Part shown: piece after piece, positions 19,023 through 27,620 of the stretch
Layout of the letters: each line of letters opens with the position of its first letter
Numbering within the stretch: position 1 is the stretch's first letter
Source: an uncultured Chlorobiaceae bacterium
GTDB taxonomy: Bacteria; Bacteroidota; Chlorobiia; Chlorobiales; Chlorobiaceae
Assembly (NCBI GenBank): GCA_903820085.1
Contig: CAIJGA010000015.1
Span: forward strand, 19,481-83,480
Direction: 5' to 3'
DNA: 64,000 nucleotides
The notes under the pieces: generated by a model
What the model saw: only the letters and a program-made list of their open reading frames with translations
Told to the model about the DNA's origin: nothing
Database searches by the model: none
Made by a program: the position numbers and the translations under genes

Positions 19023-20333
19023 ATGACTCTCTCTGATGAAACTGTTGCCATAAATAATTCTGATATTCCGCAGAATCCAAGGCAAAATGGACTTTCTGCT
19101 CAATTGCTTTTGGCTTTTCCCGCTTTTGAAAGCCCGAATTTCAGGCGCTATTTTCCGGGGCAGGTGATTTCCATGATTGGTACCTGGATCCAGATGGTGG
19201 CCCAAGGTTGGCTGGTGCTTGAAATAACCGGTTCGGCTTTTGACGTGGGACTTGCCGCTGCGGCCTCCACACTGCCGCCACTTTTTCTCTCCCTGTTAGG
19301 CGGAGTTGTGGTTGACCGTTATCCAAGGCGCACCATTCTGTTCTGGACGCAGTCTGCGGCCATGGTGCTTGCTTTTATTCTTGGTATTTTTGCCATGACC
19401 GGAACGGTGACCATCTGGATTATCCTTATACTCTCCTTTCTGCTCGGCTGTGTCAACGCTCTCAATGTTCCCGCGCTCCAGGCTTTTCTCAGTGAAATTG
19501 TGGAGCGCGAGCATCTTGCTTCGGCTATTGCCATGAATTCGGCAATCTATAATGTCTCACGGGTTATCGGACCCGCAATTGCCGGCTTTCTGATATCAGC
19601 AACCGGTACAGGTACCGCCTTTCTGGTCAATGGAGTCAGTTTTTTTGCGGTCATTCTTTCTCTGCTTTCCATGAAGAACCTGCCCAAGAAACCTGTTGCG
19701 AAAATCACCCAGAATCCTCTCCAGGCAATCAGGGAGGGGCTGCACTATTCATGGAAGCATCCGCTGATCAGAACCAGTATCTTTTTTATTGCGGTTATCT
19801 CAATTTTCGCATGGTCTTATGTTACCATGCTGCCTGTCATCGCCAAGCATACCTTCGGCATGGATGCTTCGGGCATGGGGTATCTCTACGGCGTGTCAGG
19901 TCTCGGGTCGGTTGTCGGCACCATACTGGTCTCCATCTACTCCAGAAAGGTTGACCGTCTTGTCTTTATTGCCGGAGGCTCCATCCTGTTTGCCCTTTCG
20001 CTTTTCGGTTTTACCTTTACCACACACCTTCCTGCAGCGCTTTTCTTTCTTTTTGTCAGCGGATTCGGGCTTGTTTCGGCTGTTTCCACCCTCAGCGCCA
20101 CCATCCAGAGCACTGTTGACGATCGGTTCAGGGGAAGAGTAATGAGTCTCTACATGATGATTTTCATGGGCTTCATGCCGATCGGCAACGTTGAAATCGG
20201 CTATCTCTCCGAACATTTCGGCACCGGGATTGCCATCCGCATAGGATGTCTGGTGACGATTCTGGCGGCGGTAGCTCTCATCTTTGCCAGCCGGAGGGTG
20301 CGCAAGGCTTACAGCCGCTACAAGGCGTCGTAA
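19023..20333 (+). CDS. MFS exporter (EntS/DHA3-like)
   Basis: A 436-residue major facilitator with about 12 hydrophobic helices. The first helix region FRRYFPGQVISMIGTWIQ and the loop GGVVVDRYPRRTILF (motif A, GxxxDRxxRR) match the MFS_3/EntS group of proton-driven exporters for siderophores or drugs. VSRVIGPAIAGFLI is the motif C-like exporter signature. Its 3' end faces the emrB-like gene with only 8 bp between stops. The substrate cannot be told from sequence. Confidence 0.9.
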   Translation: MTLSDETVAINNSDIPQNPRQNGLSAQLLLAFPAFESPNFRRYFPGQVISMIGTWIQMVAQGWLVLEITGSAFDVGLAAAASTLPPLFLSLLGGVVVDRYPRRTILFWTQSAAMVLAFILGIFAMTGTVTIWIILILSFLLGCVNALNVPALQAFLSEIVEREHLASAIAMNSAIYNVSRVIGPAIAGFLISATGTGTAFLVNGVSFFAVILSLLSMKNLPKKPVAKITQNPLQAIREGLHYSWKHPLIRTSIFFIAVISIFAWSYVTMLPVIAKHTFGMDASGMGYLYGVSGLGSVVGTILVSIYSRKVDRLVFIAGGSILFALSLFGFTFTTHLPAALFFLFVSGFGLVSAVSTLSATIQSTVDDRFRGRVMSLYMMIFMGFMPIGNVEIGYLSEHFGTGIAIRIGCLVTILAAVALIFASRRVRKAYSRYKAS

Positions 20334-20341
20334 GCCTCATT

Positions 20342-21961
20342 TCAGTGTGCCGCCGAGAGATCCATAGGCTCTTTCTTCTGTATTCGGATCAGGAGCAGAA
20401 GCGGCAAGCATATGGTAAACAGGAATGCGATAAGCATGAAGGCATCCATGTAGGCGAGGTGGTAGCTTTGGGCGGTCAGGGTTCCTTCGAGCGCTTTGAG
20501 TGCGGCAATTTCTGCTCCGGCAGGTGACAGCCCGCCTCTCATGGTGGCGGCCTGTTGCAGCAGGTTGATTCTTTCTGCGGCTGCCGGATCGTATGGCGAA
20601 AGATGGCTGAGCAGTTCCACCCGGTGTGTTGCCATGCGGTTGGTGATGTAGGTATTGGTGAGGGCGATGCCGAAAGAGCCTCCGAGCTGGCGTACCATGT
20701 TGTTGAGCCCCGTAGCCTGTCCGATATCGCGGCCGTGCAGCCCTGATACGGCAAGCATGGTGACGGGAATGAAGATGAAGCCAAGTGCCACGCCTCGCAA
20801 AAGCAGTACCCAGAAGAAGTTGGATGATCCGGATTGCATGGTTTGCTGGCTGAGCTCAAAGCAGAAAACAATAAAGGCACTCATGCCAAAAGCCATCAGT
20901 TTTTTGGGTGACACTCCCCGTTGCAGGGCAATGCCGAGCGGGAGGGAAATGATGCCGGTAACCATGGCGCTTGGAAAGAGTACCGTTCCGGTTAGTACCG
21001 CTGTAAATCCGAGCAGCCGCTGCACAAAGACGGGAAAGACAAAGAGTGAGCCATAGAGGCCGTAACCGACGATAAAGGTTAGCACTGCCGCAATGGCGAG
21101 GTTCTTGCTTCGGGCCAGGACGCGCAGATCCACGGCTGGTTCATCGGTGTGCAGTTCCCACCAGACAAATCCAAGGAGGGCGGCCACGGCAATGAAGGTG
21201 AAGAAGGTGATATAGGGCGTATCAAACCAGTCTTTTGATTGCCCCCGTTCAAGAATGAACTGGAGTGAACCGATACCTGTTGCGAGAAGCCCGATACCGG
21301 TCCAGTCGATTTTTGAGACGGCATGGCGCACCTTTGGCTCTTTAAGAAAGGTGTAGGATGACCATGCGGCAAGAAGCCCGACCGGAATGTTGACGAAAAA
21401 GCACCACTCCCATGAGAGGTAGTCTACCAGGTAGCCTCCAAGCAGCGGGCCGATGGTTGGGCCGAGCACGAGCCCCATGGAAAAGATGCCGGTTGCCTTG
21501 CCTCGCTCTTCGGGACGGTAGGTCTCGTAGAGGATGGCCTGGGAGGTTGGCAAAAGCGCTCCACCGCCGAGACCCTGAATGAAGCGGAAGAAGACCAGTG
21601 CCCAGATGTCGGTAGCCATGCCGCAAAAGAGCGAGGCGAGGGTAAAGAGCAGGATGGAGCCGATATAGTAGTTCCGCCGCCCGAACAGGTTGCCCAGAAA
21701 GCCTGAGAGGGGAATGACGATGACGTTGGCGATGGCATAGCTGGTGACCACCCATGAGACATCCTCGATGCTTGCGCCAAGGTTTCCGCTGATTTGCGTG
21801 ATGGCGACGTTCACGATGGTGGTATCGATCAGTTCAAGCATGGCTGAAACGATAACCGTCAGGGTGATGATGATTTTGCGCATCCCGCTGTCGTAGGTCT
21901 GCACCGGGTTCGGCAGCATTGCCGCTACCGAAGTGCCATTCTGTTGTTGTGGTCGAGCCAT
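20342..21961 (-). CDS. emrB: EmrB/QacA-type multidrug MFS transporter (DHA2)
   Basis: A 539-residue inner-membrane proton antiporter with about 14 hydrophobic segments, DHA2 family. TTIVNVAITQISGNLG (motif D1) is in the first helix region, GNLFGRRNYYIGS carries motif A, and FSMGLVLGPTIGPLLGGYL is antiporter motif C. It is the last gene of the operon tolC-uspA-emrA-emrB. Together these would form a tripartite pump moving hydrophobic compounds or dyes across both membranes. Function by homology is good; the substrate is unknown. Confidence 0.93.
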   Translation of the reverse strand: MARPQQQNGTSVAAMLPNPVQTYDSGMRKIIITLTVIVSAMLELIDTTIVNVAITQISGNLGASIEDVSWVVTSYAIANVIVIPLSGFLGNLFGRRNYYIGSILLFTLASLFCGMATDIWALVFFRFIQGLGGGALLPTSQAILYETYRPEERGKATGIFSMGLVLGPTIGPLLGGYLVDYLSWEWCFFVNIPVGLLAAWSSYTFLKEPKVRHAVSKIDWTGIGLLATGIGSLQFILERGQSKDWFDTPYITFFTFIAVAALLGFVWWELHTDEPAVDLRVLARSKNLAIAAVLTFIVGYGLYGSLFVFPVFVQRLLGFTAVLTGTVLFPSAMVTGIISLPLGIALQRGVSPKKLMAFGMSAFIVFCFELSQQTMQSGSSNFFWVLLLRGVALGFIFIPVTMLAVSGLHGRDIGQATGLNNMVRQLGGSFGIALTNTYITNRMATHRVELLSHLSPYDPAAAERINLLQQAATMRGGLSPAGAEIAALKALEGTLTAQSYHLAYMDAFMLIAFLFTICLPLLLLIRIQKKEPMDLSAAH

Positions 21962-22065
21962 GCGTTTATTGGTACTTATGCAATATTATGTTCGGGTGTC
22001 TCTGCTTTCAGCCAACCTGTTGCTTCTCTGGAACTGAATAGAGCTTTTATGACGGAGTTTCACGA

Positions 22066-23064
22066 TCATTTTATTTTTACCTCGACCACCACGTTCATAC
22101 CGGCGGAAAGCGGGCAGTTTTTGTCGGGCTTTTCGGTAAAGATGATTTTAACCGGAATTCGCTGGGTGACCTTCACAAAGTTGCCGCTGGCATTGTCGGG
22201 AGGTAACAGGGCGAACTGGGCGCCGGTACCCGATGAGAGTGACTCTACTTTGCCCTTGAACTCTTTGCCGGGGTACGCGTCAACCCTGATCGTGACCGGC
22301 AGTCCTGGAGCTATTTTATCGAGCTGGGTCTCCTTGAAATTTGCCACAATCCATAGTTCGCTGCTGCCTACGAGTGCGATGAGTTGCTGGCCGGGGGCAA
22401 CGTACTGTCCCGGCTGGACATTCTTTTTTGCAACGTGACCGGAGGCAGGAGCGGTAATGGTGGTGTACGATAACTGCAATTCAGCATTGCGCAGTTCTGC
22501 TTCCTTCAACTTAACTTGTGCTTCGGCAGCACTGTGCTGGCTGGTCGCGGCGGCAAGTTGTGCCGATGAGGATTCTGCTCCTGCCTTGACGGCATCGAAT
22601 TCGGCCTGTGAGATCACGTCCTGCTGCCGCAGGCTGCGGTTGCGCCGGAGGTCTGTGCTTAGCTTCCGCTCGGTCGCTGCAGCTGCACTGGCGGTCGCTC
22701 CGGCGGCAGAAACCGATGCGCGGGCGTTCTGCATGGCAGCCTCGGCCATGTCCCGTTTAATCCGGTAGTCCGAAGGTTCGAGTGTGATGAGCGTGTCACC
22801 CTGTTTGACCTGCAGGTTATCGCTTGCCAGTACCTCCTGAACTTTTCCCGGAATGCGGGAAATAACCGGATAGATATCTCCAACGATCTGGGCGTTATCG
22901 GTTTCAACGTAGAGGAAGGAGTGGTAGAGCTTGCTTCCGCCCCAGATCAGGGCGACGGCAAGGAGAGCGCCGAGAATGACCATGCGCATCAGATTCAGTG
23001 CTTTCTGCGTCTCTTTTCCCGGTGTGTTTTTTTTAGCCATTGTTTTTGATTCAGGTTGTTCCAT
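22066..23064 (-). CDS. emrA: EmrA/HlyD-type membrane fusion protein
   Basis: A 332-residue periplasmic adaptor with one N-terminal membrane helix (about residues 30-48), then the lipoyl/barrel half-motif VETDNAQIVGDIYPVISRIP. An alpha-helical coiled hairpin covers about residues 95-190. The second lipoyl half contains TITAPASGHVAKKNVQPGQYV. It would link EmrB to the TolC channel. The ATG at 23064 overlaps the uspA 3' end by 14 bp; an internal ATG at 23040 would avoid this. 104 bp separate it from emrB. Confidence 0.93.
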   Translation of the reverse strand: MEQPESKTMAKKNTPGKETQKALNLMRMVILGALLAVALIWGGSKLYHSFLYVETDNAQIVGDIYPVISRIPGKVQEVLASDNLQVKQGDTLITLEPSDYRIKRDMAEAAMQNARASVSAAGATASAAAATERKLSTDLRRNRSLRQQDVISQAEFDAVKAGAESSSAQLAAATSQHSAAEAQVKLKEAELRNAELQLSYTTITAPASGHVAKKNVQPGQYVAPGQQLIALVGSSELWIVANFKETQLDKIAPGLPVTIRVDAYPGKEFKGKVESLSSGTGAQFALLPPDNASGNFVKVTQRIPVKIIFTEKPDKNCPLSAGMNVVVEVKIK

Positions 23065-23482
23065 GGTCTTTGTTGTTGTTATCAGGTGTTTTCAGAATCA
23101 CGACGGGGCATGTAGCCTGACGCAGTACCGCTTCAGCAGTGCTTCCTACCAGCAGACGGGCGATGGCTCTGGTTCCGTGTGAGCCGAGGATAATCATATC
23201 TGCATGGTGTTCTTTTGCATAGTTGAGAATGGATGCTGCAGGTTCGCCATGCTCAACCGTGAAGAGGGCTCTTGCCCTGTTTTGCGAGAGGATCTCGCTG
23301 TAGCGCGAAAATTCATGCAGGTGTTGGCGGAGCATCCCGTTTTCGTGCTCTTCTCCCGGAACAACAGAGAGGACAACGAGTTCTGCATCAGCGCAGTGCA
23401 TTGCTGCTGCATAGCGCACAACAGCATCTGAGGATGCGGAAAAATCAACAGCGCAGATAATTTTTGTCAGTGGCTTTTCCAT
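23051..23482 (-). CDS. Universal stress protein (UspA family)
   Basis: A 143-residue single-domain Usp. It begins KIICAVDFSASSDAVVRYA and ends with the ATP-binding signature ILGSHGTRAIARLLVGSTAEAVL (G-x2-G-x9-G(S/T) pattern), so it is probably of the nucleotide-binding type. It is placed 1 bp after tolC and overlaps emrA, so it is translated as part of the efflux operon. A Usp inside a tripartite-pump operon is unusual and may tie pump expression or activity to energy stress. That link is inferred. Confidence 0.93.
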   Translation of the reverse strand: MEKPLTKIICAVDFSASSDAVVRYAAAMHCADAELVVLSVVPGEEHENGMLRQHLHEFSRYSEILSQNRARALFTVEHGEPAASILNYAKEHHADMIILGSHGTRAIARLLVGSTAEAVLRQATCPVVILKTPDNNNKDHGTT

Positions 23483-23483
23483 C

Positions 23484-24815
23484 TTACCAGAATACCTCCC
23501 CGGTTGCTCGTTTCAATGAATAGTTATTCATCACATAGGCATAAGCGGCCAGTAGCCGGGCAAGTTCAGCCTGGGAGAGGGCGGCCTCCGTGTCGAGCAG
23601 GTCAAGGGCTGTGGCCATGCCGTTTTCGTAGCGAGCCCTGACGTGGCGCGCTGCAAGTTCAGCCTGCTGAACCTGTACTTCGGTCGTTGTTATTTTTGCT
23701 GAAGCTGTTTGGAGAGCATGGATGGTCTCCTCGACATCTGTTTTCACCTGCTGCTCGGTATCAATACGCCGCTGGGTGGCTGCCCGCATCAGGGCAGCGC
23801 TCTCCTGTCGCTCAGCGCTGGTGCGGAATCCGGTAAAGAGCGGAAGCTCAAGGTGCAGGCCGGCGGCAACGTTATTGCGCATTTCATTGATATCGGGTTG
23901 ATAGCCGTTCGTGACGCCGTAGGAGATGCTCCCGGTAACGACTGGCAGTCCCTGTTTCATGGCACGGGAACGGTGCAGTTTTGCAGCTCTCTCACTTTCC
24001 CGCGAAAGTTGCAGCTCGAGGCGCTGCTCGAGTGCCTGTGCGACAAGGCCGGAGCTGGCAGGGGCTTTCGGGGCAAGAGCAAAAGATCCCTGGAGCGAGA
24101 GTGGCGCGTTTTCCGCCAGGCCTGTCAGGCGCCGCAAGGTTAACTGGCTGCGACGAAGTTCATGTTCAATATCGAGGGTTCTGCTTCGGGCAGCGGCGAT
24201 ACGGACGTCGGTAGAGAGGACGTCGAAGCGGGTAGCGGCTCCTGCCTGGTAGCGCTTTGTTGTATAGTCGAGAGCCTTGTTGAGTGCCGCAATCTCCTTC
24301 TCTTCTACCCGGAGATTTTCCTGCAGAAACAGAATGCCGTAAAAGAGCTGTACGGTTTGAAAGGAGAGTTCCCGACGGGCCAGTTCCAGCGACTGTTCTG
24401 CCGTTTTTTTGCCGCTCAGCGCCAGATTGACATTGGTGCCTCTTTTTCCGAAATCGATCAGGGTCGCCCGGGCAGTTACTTTGGCGTCGTAGTTGTCGTT
24501 TGGCATGAATTGAACCTCTCCACTGCTACCGAAACTCATTTTCGATACGGTGTCGAGCCAGGTGTATCCTGCGCTGGCGCTGATCTGAGGGAAATATGCG
24601 CCTCTGCTCTGGGTTACACGGGCATCAGCCGCGTTCATCTCTTCCGCCGCAGCTTTCAGGGCGGGATTGTTTTCACGGACAAGATGAATGGCTTGATCAA
24701 GGGTGAGAGGCGCATCGGCCGGTGCGCTGGCTGCTGCTGCCGGTCTTGGCCATGCAAGCATCAGTGCCGTCGCTGCGATACCGGCGGTTCTCTTCAGTAT
24801 CCTCTTCTTTATCAT
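23484..24815 (-). CDS. tolC: TolC-family outer membrane efflux protein
   Basis: A 443-residue outer-membrane channel. A signal peptide (MIKKRILKRT, then a hydrophobic core ending at AAAASA) precedes two repeats of the OEP domain, each with long helices and the strand-forming LTLDQAIHLVRENNPALKAA and LVAQALEQRLELQLSRES. The ATG at 24815 is used; the open frame extends to a TTG at 24863, but that lies in a repeat and has no ribosome site. First gene of the efflux operon. A 13-codon upstream frame ends on this ATG, and a 10-bp inverted repeat sits just before it. Confidence 0.93.
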   Translation of the reverse strand: MIKKRILKRTAGIAATALMLAWPRPAAAASAPADAPLTLDQAIHLVRENNPALKAAAEEMNAADARVTQSRGAYFPQISASAGYTWLDTVSKMSFGSSGEVQFMPNDNYDAKVTARATLIDFGKRGTNVNLALSGKKTAEQSLELARRELSFQTVQLFYGILFLQENLRVEEKEIAALNKALDYTTKRYQAGAATRFDVLSTDVRIAAARSRTLDIEHELRRSQLTLRRLTGLAENAPLSLQGSFALAPKAPASSGLVAQALEQRLELQLSRESERAAKLHRSRAMKQGLPVVTGSISYGVTNGYQPDINEMRNNVAAGLHLELPLFTGFRTSAERQESAALMRAATQRRIDTEQQVKTDVEETIHALQTASAKITTTEVQVQQAELAARHVRARYENGMATALDLLDTEAALSQAELARLLAAYAYVMNNYSLKRATGEVFW

Positions 24816-24829
24816 AGAGCTGTAGTTTG

Positions 24830-24863
24830 TTGCGTTATATCCGTTCTCCTCATTATAACGCAA
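24830..24863 (-). promoter_or_regulatory. 10-bp inverted repeat upstream of the tolC operon
   Basis: A perfect inverted repeat ttgcgttata (24830-24839)/tataacgcaa (24854-24863) with a 14-base spacer lies 15-48 bases before the tolC ATG. Its size and symmetry fit a dimeric regulator site or an mRNA hairpin. The spacer contains gaggag. The divergent sigma-54 activator gene begins 160 bp away and is a candidate regulator. Confidence 0.55.
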
Positions 24864-25023
24864 TTAACATGCCAGAGAGTTGATGCGTGGCGATAATAAG
24901 CAAAATCAATGTTTTAGAGGGTGACTCCAGGCAGTCTTCCCTTGCCTTGTTCCGAATAAATCAGAATTTTCTGTATAATGTGTTCTTAAGTTTCAGGAAT
25001 TATCATTCTCTTTTTGTTGTGTT

Positions 25024-27141
25024 ATGAGCAGTTCTTCTGTCCATGAGTCCAACATGCTGATGCAGTACATCAGCGATGCGGTAGGTTCAATCCGTGATCC
25101 CCAGGAGCTTTTCCGAACGGTTATCGGCAAGCTTCGTCTTGTCTTCGAGTTTGATTCCGCCGCAATTCTCACCTTTGACAAGGAGGGACGGTACAGCAAT
25201 CTTTTTTTTGAAATGCTGCGTTTTCAGCTTCCAGACGCCATTGATCGCAAAAAGAGGCTGATAGCAGGCTCGTGGATTGAGCCGCATCTTGGTGACGTCT
25301 CGGTTTCGGTTATCAGTATTAGGGATGCTCTTGTGCTTTACCCTGCGGATGTGCCGCTCCCGCAGATACTCTATGACCTCGGCATGCGGCAGGTGGTGCT
25401 GTCGCCGTTGCGCACCGGGGGAAAGGTTATCGGGTTTCTCTGTTTCGTGTCTAAGGATGAAAAAAAGTGGTCAGAGAGTGAAAAAGAGCTGCTTGCCACG
25501 CTCTCATCACCGACAGCCGTTGCTGTCAGCAATGCCCTTGCCTACGAGGAGCTTCGGCAGCGTGAAGCGCAGACCGCCATGCAACTTGCCGTCAATAATG
25601 TTTTGCTGACCATCAAGGATCGCGGCAGGATGCTTTTGGCCGTCTGCGAGCAGATTGACAAGCTTGTGCCGTGTACCTTTCTGGGTATCCGCGTGATGGG
25701 CGAGGACGGAAACTACCGCATCTTTGATAATTTCATGCGTGATGCCGGTGGCGGTTTTGCTCCGGTCTCTTCGATGGAGGTGCTTGATGTTGATGATATT
25801 AAGGCGATAGCAAGGGAGAGTTTTTCCCTGATTGCCAATCAAGGTTGTTTTTGTGGTGAAGCGTTTCTTCAGCTTTCACGGAAGTACCGGATTCTTGCGC
25901 TGGTCAAAGAAAAATACGGAATCTGTTCCCTGCTTACGGTTCCGCTCTGGGATGCACCGGGCAGTCGTGCAGGGCTGATTATCTCCGATACCTCCCGCCC
26001 GTTTGACGAGCATGACCAGGCGACTGTAAGCTTGATTGTTCCCCAGCTCTCTTTGGCCCTCCAGAACTATCTTGCCTTTGAGGAGATTGACGAGCTTCGC
26101 CGCAAGCTTGAAGGCGAGCGCACCTGCCTTATCGAGGAGATCAAGGCGGCGCATAACTTTGAAGAGATAATCGGCCAAAGCGTATCTCTTGCGGTTGTCT
26201 TGCGCCGGGTCAGTCAGGTTGCCCCGACCGACGCTACTGTACTGATTCAGGGTGAAACTGGAACAGGAAAAGAGCTGTTTGCCCGAGCCCTGCACAATCT
26301 TTCTCTTCGCAGCAAGCGTGCCCTGATCAAGATCAACTGTGCGACCTTGCCCGGTCCGCTGTTTGAATCGGAGCTGTTCGGTCATGAAAAAGGAAGTTTT
26401 ACCGGTGCCTCAGAGCGCCGGATTGGCAAATTTGAGCTGGCTGAGGGTGGAACGATTTTTCTTGATGAAATCGGTGAACTCCCTCTGGAGCTTCAGGCAA
26501 AGCTGCTTCGAGTGCTTCAGGAGCGTGAGCTTGAGCGGCTTGGCGGACGGCAGGTGATCAAGGTTGATGTTCGTGTCATCGCGGCCACTAACCGCGATTT
26601 AGCCCGTGAGGTTGCCGAAGGGCGGTTCCGTGAAGATCTCTTTTTTCGCCTCAATGTCTTCCCGCTTGTTATTCCTCCACTCTCTGAACGCCGGGAGGAT
26701 ATTTCCATGCTCGCCGCGCATTTTGCTGCAAAATTTTCGAGGGAGTTTGCTAGGCCGCTCCGAACGTTCAGGGAGAGCGACATGCGGAGCCTTGTCGGGC
26801 GTGAGTGGAAGGGTAATATTCGTGAACTTGCCCACTTGATCGAACAGGCGGTTATTGTTTCTGAAGGGGCTTCGCTTGATTTTTCAACACTGCTTTCATC
26901 GTTGCCTACCTTGCAGGATGCGCCTCACCCCCTGTGCGTGAAAACCATGCGCGATTTTGAGTCTGATGTGATGATGATGGAGCGGGAGCTGATTCTTGCG
27001 GCTCTCAGTTCGTCAAAGGGCAGGGTTAGTGGCGAAGGCGGAGCGGCCGTGCAGCTTGGCATGCATCCTAAAACACTCTATTCCCGTATCGAAAAGCTCG
27101 GTCTCAGCAAGCGGTATGCTCTTGGAGCAGGTTCCGCGTGA
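25024..27141 (+). CDS. Sigma-54-dependent activator with two GAF domains (FhlA-like)
   Basis: A 705-residue enhancer-binding protein. Two GAF-type sensor domains occupy about residues 10-170 and 180-360. The AAA+ domain follows with Walker A GETGTGKE near residue 410, GSFTGA near 457 (the loop contacting sigma-54, normally GAFTGA) and Walker B GGTIFLDEIGELP. A Fis-type helix-turn-helix is at the C-terminus (LGMHPKTLYSRIEKLGL). No receiver domain is present, so it should sense a small ligand directly. It is divergent from the efflux operon, its likely target. A clear -24/-12 element was not found there. Confidence 0.9.
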   Translation: MSSSSVHESNMLMQYISDAVGSIRDPQELFRTVIGKLRLVFEFDSAAILTFDKEGRYSNLFFEMLRFQLPDAIDRKKRLIAGSWIEPHLGDVSVSVISIRDALVLYPADVPLPQILYDLGMRQVVLSPLRTGGKVIGFLCFVSKDEKKWSESEKELLATLSSPTAVAVSNALAYEELRQREAQTAMQLAVNNVLLTIKDRGRMLLAVCEQIDKLVPCTFLGIRVMGEDGNYRIFDNFMRDAGGGFAPVSSMEVLDVDDIKAIARESFSLIANQGCFCGEAFLQLSRKYRILALVKEKYGICSLLTVPLWDAPGSRAGLIISDTSRPFDEHDQATVSLIVPQLSLALQNYLAFEEIDELRRKLEGERTCLIEEIKAAHNFEEIIGQSVSLAVVLRRVSQVAPTDATVLIQGETGTGKELFARALHNLSLRSKRALIKINCATLPGPLFESELFGHEKGSFTGASERRIGKFELAEGGTIFLDEIGELPLELQAKLLRVLQERELERLGGRQVIKVDVRVIAATNRDLAREVAEGRFREDLFFRLNVFPLVIPPLSERREDISMLAAHFAAKFSREFARPLRTFRESDMRSLVGREWKGNIRELAHLIEQAVIVSEGASLDFSTLLSSLPTLQDAPHPLCVKTMRDFESDVMMMERELILAALSSSKGRVSGEGGAAVQLGMHPKTLYSRIEKLGLSKRYALGAGSA

Positions 27142-27159
27142 GCAATCGAATGAAGGTGG

Positions 27160-27615
27160 CTAAGGTATTACATGGATCCGGATGTGAAAACGTCCAATAG
27201 CCGAAGAGTCCCCCTCCCAGGAGCGCCACTGTTTCATCATGATGTCGCCTGTGCCGGGTTTCTTTCCCTGGAAGATGAACATTATTTCACCGCCGGAGCC
27301 AACGAGGCCGGATGTATAGTGCGGTTCGGTGCCAAGCTCGGTGAAGAGTGCCTTATCGTAGTGCTCAATTGACCAGCGGTATCCTGTTGTCGCATTCTCA
27401 TGAAGGGCTATTTTCGCTGTGTCGCCCAAGCGGATTTTAACGGTTCGGTCATTATCGGATTCAACAAATTGATGCTCCATTTTTGAATATATTTCTGGTT
27501 TAGGACAGGAAACTGCACCGGCGGAGCAGGTGAGCCAGAGACCCGCCAGTGCAGCAGTCTGCATAAGGAGTATATAGTGCCGACCTCCTTTTCTTGCTTT
27601 TCCTGTATCAGGCAT
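27160..27615 (-). CDS. Chagasin-family (I42) cysteine protease inhibitor
   Basis: A 151-residue protein with an N-terminal signal peptide (hydrophobic stretch about residues 15-32) and one chagasin/ICP fold, whose members block papain-like proteases with three loops. The loops are visible as NATTGYRW (N74-W81, usually NPTTGY), GSGGE near residue 108 and QWRSWE near residue 130. The gene starts 5 bp after the stop of a papain-like protease gene, an immediate pairing of enzyme and inhibitor. The inhibitor should be periplasmic, while the protease lacks an obvious export signal. It could instead defend against outside proteases. Confidence 0.87.
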   Translation of the reverse strand: MPDTGKARKGGRHYILLMQTAALAGLWLTCSAGAVSCPKPEIYSKMEHQFVESDNDRTVKIRLGDTAKIALHENATTGYRWSIEHYDKALFTELGTEPHYTSGLVGSGGEIMFIFQGKKPGTGDIMMKQWRSWEGDSSAIGRFHIRIHVIP

Positions 27616-27620
27616 CAGGT

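Noticed and set aside
24864..25023. Sigma-54 promoter for the efflux operon
   Set aside because: The best candidates have wrong GG-to-GC spacing (9 instead of 10 bases) or wrong orientation.
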